Assembly: GCA_016208495.1 (NCBI GenBank)
Contig: JACQXX010000054.1
Location: 1 to 64,000 of the forward strand
Reading direction: 5' to 3'
Source of the DNA: Acidobacteriota bacterium
Lineage (GTDB): Bacteria > Acidobacteriota > Blastocatellia > Chloracidobacteriales > Chloracidobacteriaceae
DNA: 64,000 nt
The translations under genes were made by a program, and so were the position numbers. Of this stretch, positions 52,863 to 61,248 are shown piece after piece. The notes below the pieces were generated by a model that was given only the letters and a program-made list of their open reading frames with translations, was not told where the DNA came from and ran no database searches. Each line of letters starts with the position of its first letter. Within the stretch, counting starts at the first letter, position 1.

Positions 52863-53032
52863 GAATTTTCCTCGGGGGAAAGGTGTGTTGGATGAATTTG
52901 GCTGAATCTTGGAATTTGGAGCAGGGCAGGAAGAAACTCAGTGTACCAGGAAGCCAAAAGAAAGCACACCAGGCACGATTGAAGTGAATAAAATGGAAAA
53001 ATCCTTTCAGTCTTTTTTTCTGGCTGTAAATC

Positions 53033-53065
53033 AAAAAGCACGTTCTTTTCCAGAACGTGCTTTTT
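53033..53065 (-). terminator. Strong terminator after the nuo/rhodanese operon
   Basis: Arms AAAAAGCACGTTCT (53033-53046) and AGAACGTGCTTTTT (53052-53065) are perfect around a five-base loop and flanked by A and T runs, so it may work on both strands. Confidence 0.9.
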
Positions 53066-53093
53066 GGTTTTTCATCAAATTGTGTTTGTCAGG

Positions 53094-53420
53094 TTAATAT
53101 TTCGGAATGGTTGGATCAATCCGATCACTCCAGGCCAGAATACCGCCCGCCAGATTTTTCACATTCTGAAAGCCTTTTGACATCAGGAAGTGGCAGACCC
53201 TGGCGCTTCGGGCACCGGACCGACAATGAACCACAATTTCCACGTCCGGGTTCAATTCTGAATAGCGCGACTCAATCACACTCATCGGGATCAAGGTCGT
53301 GTCGGCCAGATGGCAGATGTCATATTCGTGTGGTTCGCGAACGTCGAGGATGAACGGCCTGTCGCCTTGATCAAGGCGGGCTTTGAGTTCTTCAACGGTT
53401 ATTTCGAAGCTGTTGCCCAT
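53094..53420 (-). CDS. Single-domain rhodanese coupled to nuoN
   Basis: A 108-residue rhodanese: ILDVREPHEYDICHLADTTL, and the active-site loop VVHCRSGARSARVCHFLMS with catalytic Cys. It is similar in layout to 32132-32458. It starts 22 bases inside the end of nuoN and so is co-transcribed with complex I. The coupling suggests a link with sulfur supply for Fe-S clusters, but this is inference. Confidence 0.92.
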   Translation of the reverse strand: MGNSFEITVEELKARLDQGDRPFILDVREPHEYDICHLADTTLIPMSVIESRYSELNPDVEIVVHCRSGARSARVCHFLMSKGFQNVKNLAGGILAWSDRIDPTIPKY

Positions 53421-54958
53421 GCCGAATCTCCTTTCTTAACGGGTGATTGATACTGAGCCGCTGCGGCTGGGGCATCTTTGTCTTTATTTTTCAACAATGG
53501 CTCGGGGTAGACACCCAGCGCAAAAACCAGTAATGCGGCGGCGGCCAACGCAACGCCGGATTCAAAAGAAATGCGCGGCGGAACGTATTCGCCTTCCCGG
53601 TTTTGAAAGAACATCACCACCAGTGGACGCAAATAATAGTAGAGCGAAACCGCACTGGTCAGCACGCCAATGATCACCACTGGCTGGTATCCGGCAAACC
53701 ATGCCTGCTTAAAGACCACAAACTTCCCGATGAAACCAGCGGTCAATGGAATTCCACCCAGACTGAGTAGGAAAATCATCAACAACACTGAAAGCCCCGG
53801 ATTTTGGAATCCGATTCCGGCAAAATCGTCAATTTCCGTCTTTTCATCACCCTGCCGGGCCAGCAGCGAAATCACCGTAAAGGCCCCCATGCTGGTCACG
53901 GCATAGGCAAGCATATAAAAGGCCACCGGTTTCCAGTCATTCCCCAAAATACCAACCATGCCATACCCGGCATGGGCAATCGAAGAATACGCCAGCATGC
54001 GCTTGATGTTGGTTTGCGTGATTGCCACCACGTTCCCGATGATCATTGACATAATGGCAATAATCACCACGGCACTTGTCCAGGTTGAATAGAGGGTGCC
54101 GCCGGCATTGGTACTTGAGGTTCCAAACAACACGGTGTCCTGGGCAAAGGCTTCGACAAAAACACGCAGGAACGCCGCAAATGCGGCAGCTTTGGGACCA
54201 GCCGCCATAAATGCCGTCACGGCGGTTGGTGCACCCTGATACACATCCGGCGCCCAGAGGTGGAAGGGCACCGTGGCAACTTTGAATGACAACCCAATCA
54301 GCATCAGGGCCGCGCCAATCATCAGAATCGGCATTGAGGTAACGTCACCCGTCAAAATCGCATCGTGAATCCGCGCCAGATTGGTGGTTTTGGTGGCACC
54401 ATAGACCAGCGCAATCCCATAGAGCAGAAACCCAGTCGAAAAGGAACCTAAAATAAAGTACTTCAATGCCGATTCGTTGGACCGAACATCACCCCGCCGG
54501 TAGCCAGCTAACACATAGGTCGTAATTGAGAGGATTTCAAGCCCCAAAAACAACATCGCCAGGTCACCAGCGGCAGCCATCAACATCATTCCAACCGTGG
54601 CAAACATCAGCAAGGTGTAAAATTCACCCGGTGGAAGCCGCTCGTCATCCAGGAACTGCATGGATGCCAGGACTGCTAACGCCGCTACAATCAAAAAGAT
54701 GAGCACAAAATACAGCCGCAACTGGTCGCTGACAAACATACCGCCAAACGCAGTGTACTCAGGGGCATTCCATAACCGAAGGAGACCACCACCTGCGCCG
54801 ATGATTCCGGCCAGGGCAATCACCCCCGAGTCCCGCCGTCGCTCCTGCGGCGAAAAGGCGTCATACATCATGATGACAAAGGCCGTCAGGGTAATGCAGA
54901 TTTCGGGAATGATGACAACGTAGTCTTGGAGCTTGGGAAGTTCAGGTAAAATGAACAT
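53399..54958 (-). CDS. nuoN: NADH-quinone oxidoreductase subunit N
   Basis: A 519-residue antiporter-like membrane subunit of complex I with about 14 helices. Landmarks: FVIMMYDAFSPQERRRDSG, LGLEILSITTYVLAGYRR, STGFLLYGIALVYGATKTTN, TVPFHLWAPDVYQGAPTAVT (helix with conserved Lys/His), RMLAYSSIAHAGYGMVG. Last complex I gene of the minus-strand cluster; the stop overlaps the rhodanese start. Confidence 0.95.
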   Translation of the reverse strand: MFILPELPKLQDYVVIIPEICITLTAFVIMMYDAFSPQERRRDSGVIALAGIIGAGGGLLRLWNAPEYTAFGGMFVSDQLRLYFVLIFLIVAALAVLASMQFLDDERLPPGEFYTLLMFATVGMMLMAAAGDLAMLFLGLEILSITTYVLAGYRRGDVRSNESALKYFILGSFSTGFLLYGIALVYGATKTTNLARIHDAILTGDVTSMPILMIGAALMLIGLSFKVATVPFHLWAPDVYQGAPTAVTAFMAAGPKAAAFAAFLRVFVEAFAQDTVLFGTSSTNAGGTLYSTWTSAVVIIAIMSMIIGNVVAITQTNIKRMLAYSSIAHAGYGMVGILGNDWKPVAFYMLAYAVTSMGAFTVISLLARQGDEKTEIDDFAGIGFQNPGLSVLLMIFLLSLGGIPLTAGFIGKFVVFKQAWFAGYQPVVIIGVLTSAVSLYYYLRPLVVMFFQNREGEYVPPRISFESGVALAAAALLVFALGVYPEPLLKNKDKDAPAAAAQYQSPVKKGDSAWATASK

Positions 54959-55123
54959 AAGACAGTTTTTTCGGTCAGATTTCTTTACTCAATTCGGATT
55001 AACAAAATCAAGGCACGTGGCAAGTTTCAGAAGGTTTTTCTTCAAGGTTCAAACTTTAGATTCAGGACCCTTTCGACCACCGAGGAGTTGATTTACTACT
55101 CGCTACTCGCTCTTCACTTTTCT

Positions 55124-56671
55124 CTAGTGAGCCAGTTTGGTTTGCTGAGTATCGGCTTTGGCAACTTTGACGACCGCTTTCTGAACTTTTTCCATATCAG
55201 CGTGCATAGTGCGCAGGAACAGGTTTGGCGCCACGCCCATAATCACCATCAGGGCAATCAAGGGTGCCACCATCACGATTTCGCGGGTGTTCATATCTTC
55301 CAGTTTGGCGTTTTTCGGATTGGTAATTTCCCCAAACACCACTCGCTGGAGCATCCACAGCAAATAGACCGCCGATAAAATCACGCCTGTTGCCGCCAAC
55401 GCCGTGTAGATCACATTGTGCTGTGAAATAAAGGCACCCAACAGAATCAAGAATTCACCGACGAACCCGTTGAGCATTGGTAACCCGGCTGAGGAAAGAC
55501 AGGTAAAGACAAACAACACCGCATAGAGCGGCATCGGGGTCACCAGCCCGCCAAATTCTGAAATCAGGCGCGTGTGACGGCGTTCATAAATCATACCGAC
55601 AAACAAGAAGAGCGCTCCGGTCGAGACACCGTGGTTGAGCATTTGATAGAGCGCGCCTTCCAACCCCTTATCGGTAAACGAGAAGATCCCGAGCACCACA
55701 AACCCAAGGTGGCTGACCGACGAATAGGCAACCAGCTTCTTCAAATCGGGCTGCACCATCGCCACCAGTGCCCCATAAATAATGCCAATCACCGACAAGA
55801 TAATGATCGGCACGGCAAACTTGTGACTGGCCTCTGGGAAGAGCGGCAGGTTGAATCGAATCAACCCGTACGTTCCCATCTTGAGCAGGACAGCGGCCAG
55901 AATCACCGATCCGGCGGTTGGCGCTTCGACGTGGGCATCCGGCAACCAGGTATGGAGCGGGAACAACGGCACTTTAATCATAAAGGCCAGGGCAAAGGCC
56001 AAAAACAACCACGTCTGGGCTTCGGGCGAGATAATGGCGCGAGTGGCGACGTTTTGGGTGATCGTCACAATATCAAAGGTGAAGTTGCCGGTGGCCTGGC
56101 CATGAATGAAATACAGGCCGATCATCGCCGCCAGCATCAACAAACTGCCGACCACGGTGTAGAGAAAGAATTTGACCGCCGCATAAATACGCTGCTCCCC
56201 GCCCCACACCCCGATCAAGAAGTACATCGGCACCAGGACCACTTCCCAAAACAGGTAGAACAAAATCATGTCGAGCGACAAAAACACCCCGAGCATGCCG
56301 GTCTCAAGCAACAGCATGAACACCAGATATTCACGCACATACTTTTCAATGGCGGTCCACCCGGCCAGAATCGCAATCGGCATGGTAAACGTGGTCAAAA
56401 TCACCAGCCACAGACTGATGCCGTCAACGCCCATGTGGAAGTTGACCCCCATGCTCTTGATCCAGGGAATGTTGATCGTCAGGCTCTGATCGGCATACCA
56501 GCCAATGAGCGGGAGCGACAGCACAAACGTCAACAGAGTCGAGAGCAACGCAAACCACCGCTGTGACTCTTCCGTGGCTTTGGTGGCACGTTGGTACACC
56601 ACTAGCAAGAAGGCCGCCAGGGTCGGTAAGAGGGTGATAATCAACAGGATATATGACTTGAAGAAATTCAT
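55124..56671 (-). CDS. nuoM: NADH-quinone oxidoreductase subunit M
   Basis: A 515-residue proton-pumping subunit. Landmarks: NFHMGVDGISLWLVILTTFT, LLLETGMLGVFLSLDMILFY, PLFPLHTWLPDAHVEAPTAG, LKKLVAYSSVSHLGFVVLGI and LPMLNGFVGEFLILLGAFI. Its membrane helices number about 14. It follows nuoL by 73 bases; before nuoN there are 165 bases with CGCTACT-type repeats. It has no obvious oddity. Confidence 0.96.
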   Translation of the reverse strand: MNFFKSYILLIITLLPTLAAFLLVVYQRATKATEESQRWFALLSTLLTFVLSLPLIGWYADQSLTINIPWIKSMGVNFHMGVDGISLWLVILTTFTMPIAILAGWTAIEKYVREYLVFMLLLETGMLGVFLSLDMILFYLFWEVVLVPMYFLIGVWGGEQRIYAAVKFFLYTVVGSLLMLAAMIGLYFIHGQATGNFTFDIVTITQNVATRAIISPEAQTWLFLAFALAFMIKVPLFPLHTWLPDAHVEAPTAGSVILAAVLLKMGTYGLIRFNLPLFPEASHKFAVPIIILSVIGIIYGALVAMVQPDLKKLVAYSSVSHLGFVVLGIFSFTDKGLEGALYQMLNHGVSTGALFLFVGMIYERRHTRLISEFGGLVTPMPLYAVLFVFTCLSSAGLPMLNGFVGEFLILLGAFISQHNVIYTALAATGVILSAVYLLWMLQRVVFGEITNPKNAKLEDMNTREIVMVAPLIALMVIMGVAPNLFLRTMHADMEKVQKAVVKVAKADTQQTKLAH

Positions 56672-56744
56672 GGCAAAAGAAGAGGTTCGGGTTTCGGGAC
56701 CTGGCGGAGGGTTGAAGCATCAACCTCCACCAGTCACCAGATGA

Positions 56745-58898
56745 TCAAATGAACTTTCCAAGGAAGAAATAACCGATGAGCAGCACGGCGGCGGCAAAAA
56801 TAAATGCCGCATAGGTCCGGGCAAAGCCGGATTGCAACCCACGCAGGTAATCGCCCAGACCGTACATAAATGTCCCCAGTCCATTGACAATCCCGTCAAT
56901 GACCTTGACGTCAAAGATTTTCCAGAGACCTTCGCGGGAAAGATTTTCGATGGGCTTGATGATGACGGCTTCATACACTTCATCAACCCAGTATTTGGCT
57001 TCGAGGACAGTTGGCGGTTTCCAGAGCGGATTTTTGCTAAACCAGGTCCAGCCGATGGCAATTCCAATCGCGGCCAGAATCGCGGAGCCAATCGCCAGCA
57101 TGCGCTCGGTGGATTCCATGGCCGGATCGTGATGGGCTTCAGCTTTGGGTTTGGCCGCAACAGCAGGTGTGGTTGCCTTTGGTTCGGCTCCGTGCGACGC
57201 ACCGGAAGCACTGTGTCCAGGCGCTACTTTTTGCCCTGGTTCAAGTGGCTTTGGCGCGGCCTGTTCGCCAGCGGCATGGTGTGATTCAGTCACTGGGGCC
57301 AAAAATGCTTCAAACTGATTATGGCCGCCGAGGGCGTGAGGAATGCCAACCAGGCCACCAACCACTGATAAAATCGCCAGTACCACCAGCGGGCCCGTCA
57401 TCACCCAGGGTGATTCGTGCGGTTTAAATGGTCCGTGATGATGACCGTGGCCATGATCTTTTTTACCGTGGTCATCGTGGTGATCGTCATGGCCGTGGTC
57501 GTCGTGACCGTGGCTTTCTTTATAGCGTTCGCCGCCTTCAAAAGTCACCACCATCAATCGTGTCATATAAATGGCGGTCAACAGTGCCGTGGCGACACCA
57601 AGTCCCCACAGAATCTTCCCGGCATCTCCCGGCAACACGCTGGTGCTAAAAGTCTTCCACAGAATTTCGTCTTTACTGAAGAACCCGGCAAATGGTGGAA
57701 TCCCGGCAATCGCAATCCAGCCGCAGATCATCGTCCAGCGCGTCACCGGCATGTATTTCTTGAGGCCGCCCATGTAGCGCATATCTTGTTCGTGGTGCAT
57801 CCCGTGGATCACGCTTCCGGAACCGAGGAAGAGCAGCGCTTTGAAAAACGCGTGGGTCATCACGTGGAAAATCGCCGCCGTGTAGGCTCCCACCCCGCAC
57901 GCCAGGAACATATAGCCAAGCTGCGAAACGGTCGAATAGGCCAGAACTTTCTTAATATCCCACTGTCCAAGCCCAATGGTTGCAGCAAAAAGCGCCGTCA
58001 AACCGCCAATCACCGCCACCACCAGCAACGCCGTCGGCGCTTTGCTGTAAATTGCGTTGCAGCGCGCCACCATGTACACCCCGGCGGTGACCATCGTCGC
58101 CGCGTGGATCAACGCAGAGACTGGTGTTGGACCAGCCATCGCGTCCGGCAGCCAGACAAAAAGCGGAATCTGGGCGCTCTTCCCCGTCGCGCCAATAAAG
58201 AGGAGCAACGCAATCGTGGTCAATCCCCCGGCCATCACGGCTGCCATTCCGAAGGGTTCGGTTGGCAACTGAGCCGCCTTTTCCATCACCTCGGCAAAGT
58301 TGATCGTGCCGAAGTTGTTAAAAATCAGCAGCACGCCCAGCACCACGCCAAAGTCACCGATGCGGTTGAAAATAAAGGCTTTCTTCGCGGCATCCCCGGC
58401 TTCCTTCTTCAACAGGTAGTACCCGATGAGCAGGTATGAGCACACACCGACGCCTTCCCAACCGACAAACATCAGCAGGAAGTTATCTGCCAGGATGAGC
58501 GTCAACATCGCAAACATAAACAGGTTGAGATAGCAGAAGAAGCGATGGAAGCTCTTGTCGCCGTGCATATAGCCGGTGGCAAACACATGAATCAGAAAGC
58601 CCACACCGGTCACAAACAGCACCATAATGCCAGAGAGGGGGTCCAAGGCCAGGCCGAAATCGGCTTTGAACGTTCCCACCTGCATCCAGGTCGCCACATG
58701 TTCGGTCACCCGGCGAATGCCGTCAGCGCCTTCTTTGGCAGGGAGCAAGGCAGTGAAAAAGGTGTAAAAGGCGGTGAGTGCTGAGATTCCAACGGTGGAG
58801 CAGGCCAGCAGGCCAACCAGCCGTTCCGACAGCCGTTTCCCGATAAAGGCGAGGAGAATCGAGCCCACAAGTGGGGCAAGAACAATCAGTTTAAGCAT
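56745..58898 (-). CDS. nuoL: NADH-quinone oxidoreductase subunit L, with His-rich loop
   Basis: A 717-residue subunit with the usual 14-16 helices and the lateral helix. Landmarks: LMFVGWEGVGVCSYLLIGYY, QIPLFVWLPDAMAGPTPVSA, KKVLAYSTVSQLGYMFLACG, GIPPFAGFFSKDEILWKTF. Two long low-complexity loops are unusual: a His/Asp stretch (HGHDDHGHDDHHDDHGKKDH, about 463-490) and an Ala/Pro/Lys stretch (about 550-605). The His-rich loop could bind metals. It is preceded by nuoK, 127 bases away. Confidence 0.95.
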   Translation of the reverse strand: MLKLIVLAPLVGSILLAFIGKRLSERLVGLLACSTVGISALTAFYTFFTALLPAKEGADGIRRVTEHVATWMQVGTFKADFGLALDPLSGIMVLFVTGVGFLIHVFATGYMHGDKSFHRFFCYLNLFMFAMLTLILADNFLLMFVGWEGVGVCSYLLIGYYLLKKEAGDAAKKAFIFNRIGDFGVVLGVLLIFNNFGTINFAEVMEKAAQLPTEPFGMAAVMAGGLTTIALLLFIGATGKSAQIPLFVWLPDAMAGPTPVSALIHAATMVTAGVYMVARCNAIYSKAPTALLVVAVIGGLTALFAATIGLGQWDIKKVLAYSTVSQLGYMFLACGVGAYTAAIFHVMTHAFFKALLFLGSGSVIHGMHHEQDMRYMGGLKKYMPVTRWTMICGWIAIAGIPPFAGFFSKDEILWKTFSTSVLPGDAGKILWGLGVATALLTAIYMTRLMVVTFEGGERYKESHGHDDHGHDDHHDDHGKKDHGHGHHHGPFKPHESPWVMTGPLVVLAILSVVGGLVGIPHALGGHNQFEAFLAPVTESHHAAGEQAAPKPLEPGQKVAPGHSASGASHGAEPKATTPAVAAKPKAEAHHDPAMESTERMLAIGSAILAAIGIAIGWTWFSKNPLWKPPTVLEAKYWVDEVYEAVIIKPIENLSREGLWKIFDVKVIDGIVNGLGTFMYGLGDYLRGLQSGFARTYAAFIFAAAVLLIGYFFLGKFI

Positions 58899-59025
58899 AA
58901 AGAGTCCGTTGCTTTTGGCCCTAAAGGTCTTTCGTTTTTACAACTGGCCTTCAATGATTTCTGCTTTGTAACTATTGATTACAGAGATTTTATCAATACA
59001 AAAGGTCAGATACCCGAGACCAAAA

Positions 59026-59328
59026 TCACATCTTTAACAAATGGGATTCATCAACGTCGAGTGTTTCACGGTTGCGGAACACCGAAATCACAATTGCCAG
59101 CCCGACACCGGCTTCAGCGGCAGCCACGGTAATGACCAGAAACACAAAAAGCTGCCCATCCGCCTGTTGAAAAAAGCTGGAAAAGGCAATCAGCGCCAGA
59201 TTGGCGGCATTGAGCATCAGTTCAAGACACAACAGAACCGAAATCACGTTGCGTTTGACAAACACACCGACCGCCCCCACCGTGAACAGGAATGCGCTTA
59301 ACAATAAATACCAGGACAGTGGAACCAT
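59026..59328 (-). CDS. nuoK: NADH-quinone oxidoreductase subunit K
   Basis: A 100-residue, three-helix subunit: LLLSAFLFTVGAVGVFVKRN, VLLCLELMLNAANLALIAFS (conserved Glu residues of the proton path) and FVFLVITVAAAEAGVGLAIV. Normal length. A heptamer element separates it from nuoJ. Confidence 0.96.
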   Translation of the reverse strand: MVPLSWYLLLSAFLFTVGAVGVFVKRNVISVLLCLELMLNAANLALIAFSSFFQQADGQLFVFLVITVAAAEAGVGLAIVISVFRNRETLDVDESHLLKM

Positions 59329-59365
59329 AGTTTTTTGGGTATGGGGTTGGAAGTTTTTGGGTTAG

Positions 59366-59474
59366 TGAAGAATGAAGAATGAAGAAACCAGAATGAAGAA
59401 AAAACTATTTGGATAGCGAGTGTTTCTCCAGGTTTCATTCTTCATTCTTCATTCTCAATTCTTCATTCTGGTTT
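59366..59474. repeat. Inverted pair of GAAGAAT arrays between nuoK and nuoJ
   Basis: Left arm 59366-59400 (GAAGAATGAAGAATGAAGAA and ACCAGAATGAAGAA) and right arm 59433-59474 (CATTCTTCATTCTTCATTC and TTCTTCATTCTGGTTTC) are complementary with a 32-base core. It lies inside the complex I cluster. Confidence 0.9.
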
Positions 59475-59494
59475 CTTTGTTCTGGCCCAGAAAG

Positions 59495-60001
59495 CTATTC
59501 TTTCTCTCGTTTTGCAAGGTGCATCGAACCAATAATGGCCATCAAAATCAGCACGGACGTGGCTTCAAACGGTAACAGATAGGTCGTCAACAGCTCTTTC
59601 CCGATGGTTTCGACCGTTCCCACACCAGGACTGACGGTTGGCGACTGGGGAATGGCCACTCGGGCCACCACAAAGACAAGCTGTGCCAGCAAAATCAATC
59701 CAAGTATACTGGCCACAGGTTTCAGGTAAGCGTGGTGATCAATATGGGTTGCCTCGCGACGCACGTTCAACAGCATGATCACAAAGACAAACAACACCAT
59801 GATCGCACCGGCATAGACCACGATCTGAATGACCCCCAGAAAGTGGGCGCCCAGCATAATGTAAATGGCTGACAGGCCAAGGAAGGACAGAATCAGTGAA
59901 AAAGCCCCATAGAGCGGGTTTTTCTGCAAAATGACGCTGATGGCGCCACCCGCCACAATCCCGGCAAAAAGACAAAAAAGAATCTGTGGAAACAAAGACA
60001 T
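59495..60001 (-). CDS. nuoJ: NADH-quinone oxidoreductase subunit J
   Basis: A 168-residue membrane subunit with five helices: LFCLFAGIVAGGAISVILQK, NPLYGAFSLILSFLGLSAIY and GVIQIVVYAGAIMVLFVFVI (conserved Tyr helix). Normal length. It follows nuoH directly; nuoI, which usually lies between them, is absent. Confidence 0.95.
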   Translation of the reverse strand: MSLFPQILFCLFAGIVAGGAISVILQKNPLYGAFSLILSFLGLSAIYIMLGAHFLGVIQIVVYAGAIMVLFVFVIMLLNVRREATHIDHHAYLKPVASILGLILLAQLVFVVARVAIPQSPTVSPGVGTVETIGKELLTTYLLPFEATSVLILMAIIGSMHLAKREKE

Positions 60002-60043
60002 AGCTCGCCACTCAGTGCGGATTGAAGCTCCGGTTCAAAAGTT

Positions 60044-60080
60044 CAGCGGGTGGGGCTGTCTGCCCCACCTGCTGTCGCAG
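60044..60080. repeat. REP-like hairpin between nuoJ and nuoH
   Basis: CAGCGGGTGGGG and CCCCACCTGCTG pair around a short loop (60044-60074). It shares GCGGGTGG and CCACCTGC words with the REP-like motif at 43201 and 63690. Confidence 0.7.
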
Positions 60081-60082
60081 TA

Positions 60083-61108
60083 TTAGAAAAAGAGCGAAAG
60101 GGTTGCCGTTAACACGATGTTGAACAACGCCAGCGGAAGCAGGCATTTCCAACCAAAATCCATCAACTGGTCATATCGGAAGCGGGGCAGTGTGCCGCGC
60201 AACCAGATATACAGGAACAGGAAAAAGAAGATTTTGGCCGAGAAATAAACCGGTCCCAACAGCGGGAATTGATCCACGAACGGGCCTTGCCAGCCACCCA
60301 GGAAGAGCAGTGTCGCCATCGCCGAGGCCGTAATCATATTGGCGTATTCAGCCATAAAGAACATGGCAAATTTCATCGAACTGTATTCGGTATGAAATCC
60401 AGCCACCAGTTCGGTTTCGGCTTCGGGCAGGTCAAACGGCACGCGGTTGGTTTCGGCCACCATTGAAATCAGGAAGATCAAAAAACCAAGCGGTTGAAAC
60501 ATAAAGACATGCCACTGCATGCCAAACCAGCCGCTCTGATTGTTGACGATAGTGACCAGATCGAGTGAACCAGCTTGCAAAATCGCGCCGATGATAGACA
60601 TCGCCATGGCAAGTTCATAACTCACCAACTGTGCCGACGACCGCAAACCGCCCATCAGACTGTACTTATTGTTTGAGGCGTACCCGGCGAGCACAATGCC
60701 ATACACGCCCATTCCGGTCATTCCCAAAATCACCAGCACGGCCACATTGACCCGCGTGATGTGCATCTGGATTTCGCCAATTCCAGGAATGTTGATTGCA
60801 CCGCCGAAGGGAATCATCACAAACGCCATTAACGCTGGGACCAGCGATGCCACCGGCGCCAGGGTGTACAGAAATTTGTCGGCATCCAGCGGAGTGATAT
60901 CTTCTTTGAAAATAAACTTGATTCCGTCCGCCAGAGGCTGGAGCAAACCAGCCGGGCCAACACGGTTTGGTCCCTGGCGCATTTGAATCCACGCCAGCAA
61001 CCGCCGCTCAAGCCACGTCAAATAGGCAATGACGGTCATCAACATCCCAAAAATCAAAAAGATCTTGACGCTCCACTCGATGATATAGCGTAAGAGTTTC
61101 GGATCCAT
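60083..61108 (-). CDS. nuoH: NADH-quinone oxidoreductase subunit H
   Basis: A 341-residue quinone-site subunit with about eight helices: YLTWLERRLLAWIQMRQGPN, RVGPAGLLQPLADGIKFIFK, and AETNRVPFDLPEAETELVAG, all diagnostic. Normal length. It is the second gene of the cluster after nuoG. Confidence 0.97.
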   Translation of the reverse strand: MDPKLLRYIIEWSVKIFLIFGMLMTVIAYLTWLERRLLAWIQMRQGPNRVGPAGLLQPLADGIKFIFKEDITPLDADKFLYTLAPVASLVPALMAFVMIPFGGAINIPGIGEIQMHITRVNVAVLVILGMTGMGVYGIVLAGYASNNKYSLMGGLRSSAQLVSYELAMAMSIIGAILQAGSLDLVTIVNNQSGWFGMQWHVFMFQPLGFLIFLISMVAETNRVPFDLPEAETELVAGFHTEYSSMKFAMFFMAEYANMITASAMATLLFLGGWQGPFVDQFPLLGPVYFSAKIFFFLFLYIWLRGTLPRFRYDQLMDFGWKCLLPLALFNIVLTATLSLFF

Positions 61109-61144
61109 GCTTCGTGTTCCTAAAAAGTTTGATGTCTCGCAACT

Positions 61145-61246
61145 GGGCTGAGGGCTTGGGGCGAAGGGCTGAAAAATACTTTTATTTGTCTTTAGCCTTG
61201 AAGGGGTTTTCCCTGAACCCTGAACCCCGAACCCTGAACCCTGAAA
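61145..61246. repeat. GGGCTGAGGGCTTGGGG and CCCTGAA repeats between nuoH and nuoG
   Basis: GGGCTGAGGGCTTGGGGCG (61145-61163) and five CCCTGAA/CCCCGAA units (61212-61246). The last unit lies three bases from the nuoG stop. The two arrays are of different families, so they pair only weakly. Confidence 0.8.
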
Positions 61247-61248
61247 AT

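Noticed and set aside
55574-56566. 330-codon open frame opposite nuoM
   Set aside because: Its composition (His/Gln/Arg-rich) is the mirror of membrane codons in nuoM.
57417-58439. 340-codon open frame opposite nuoL
   Set aside because: Mirror of the NuoL coding sequence without a ribosome-binding site or motif.
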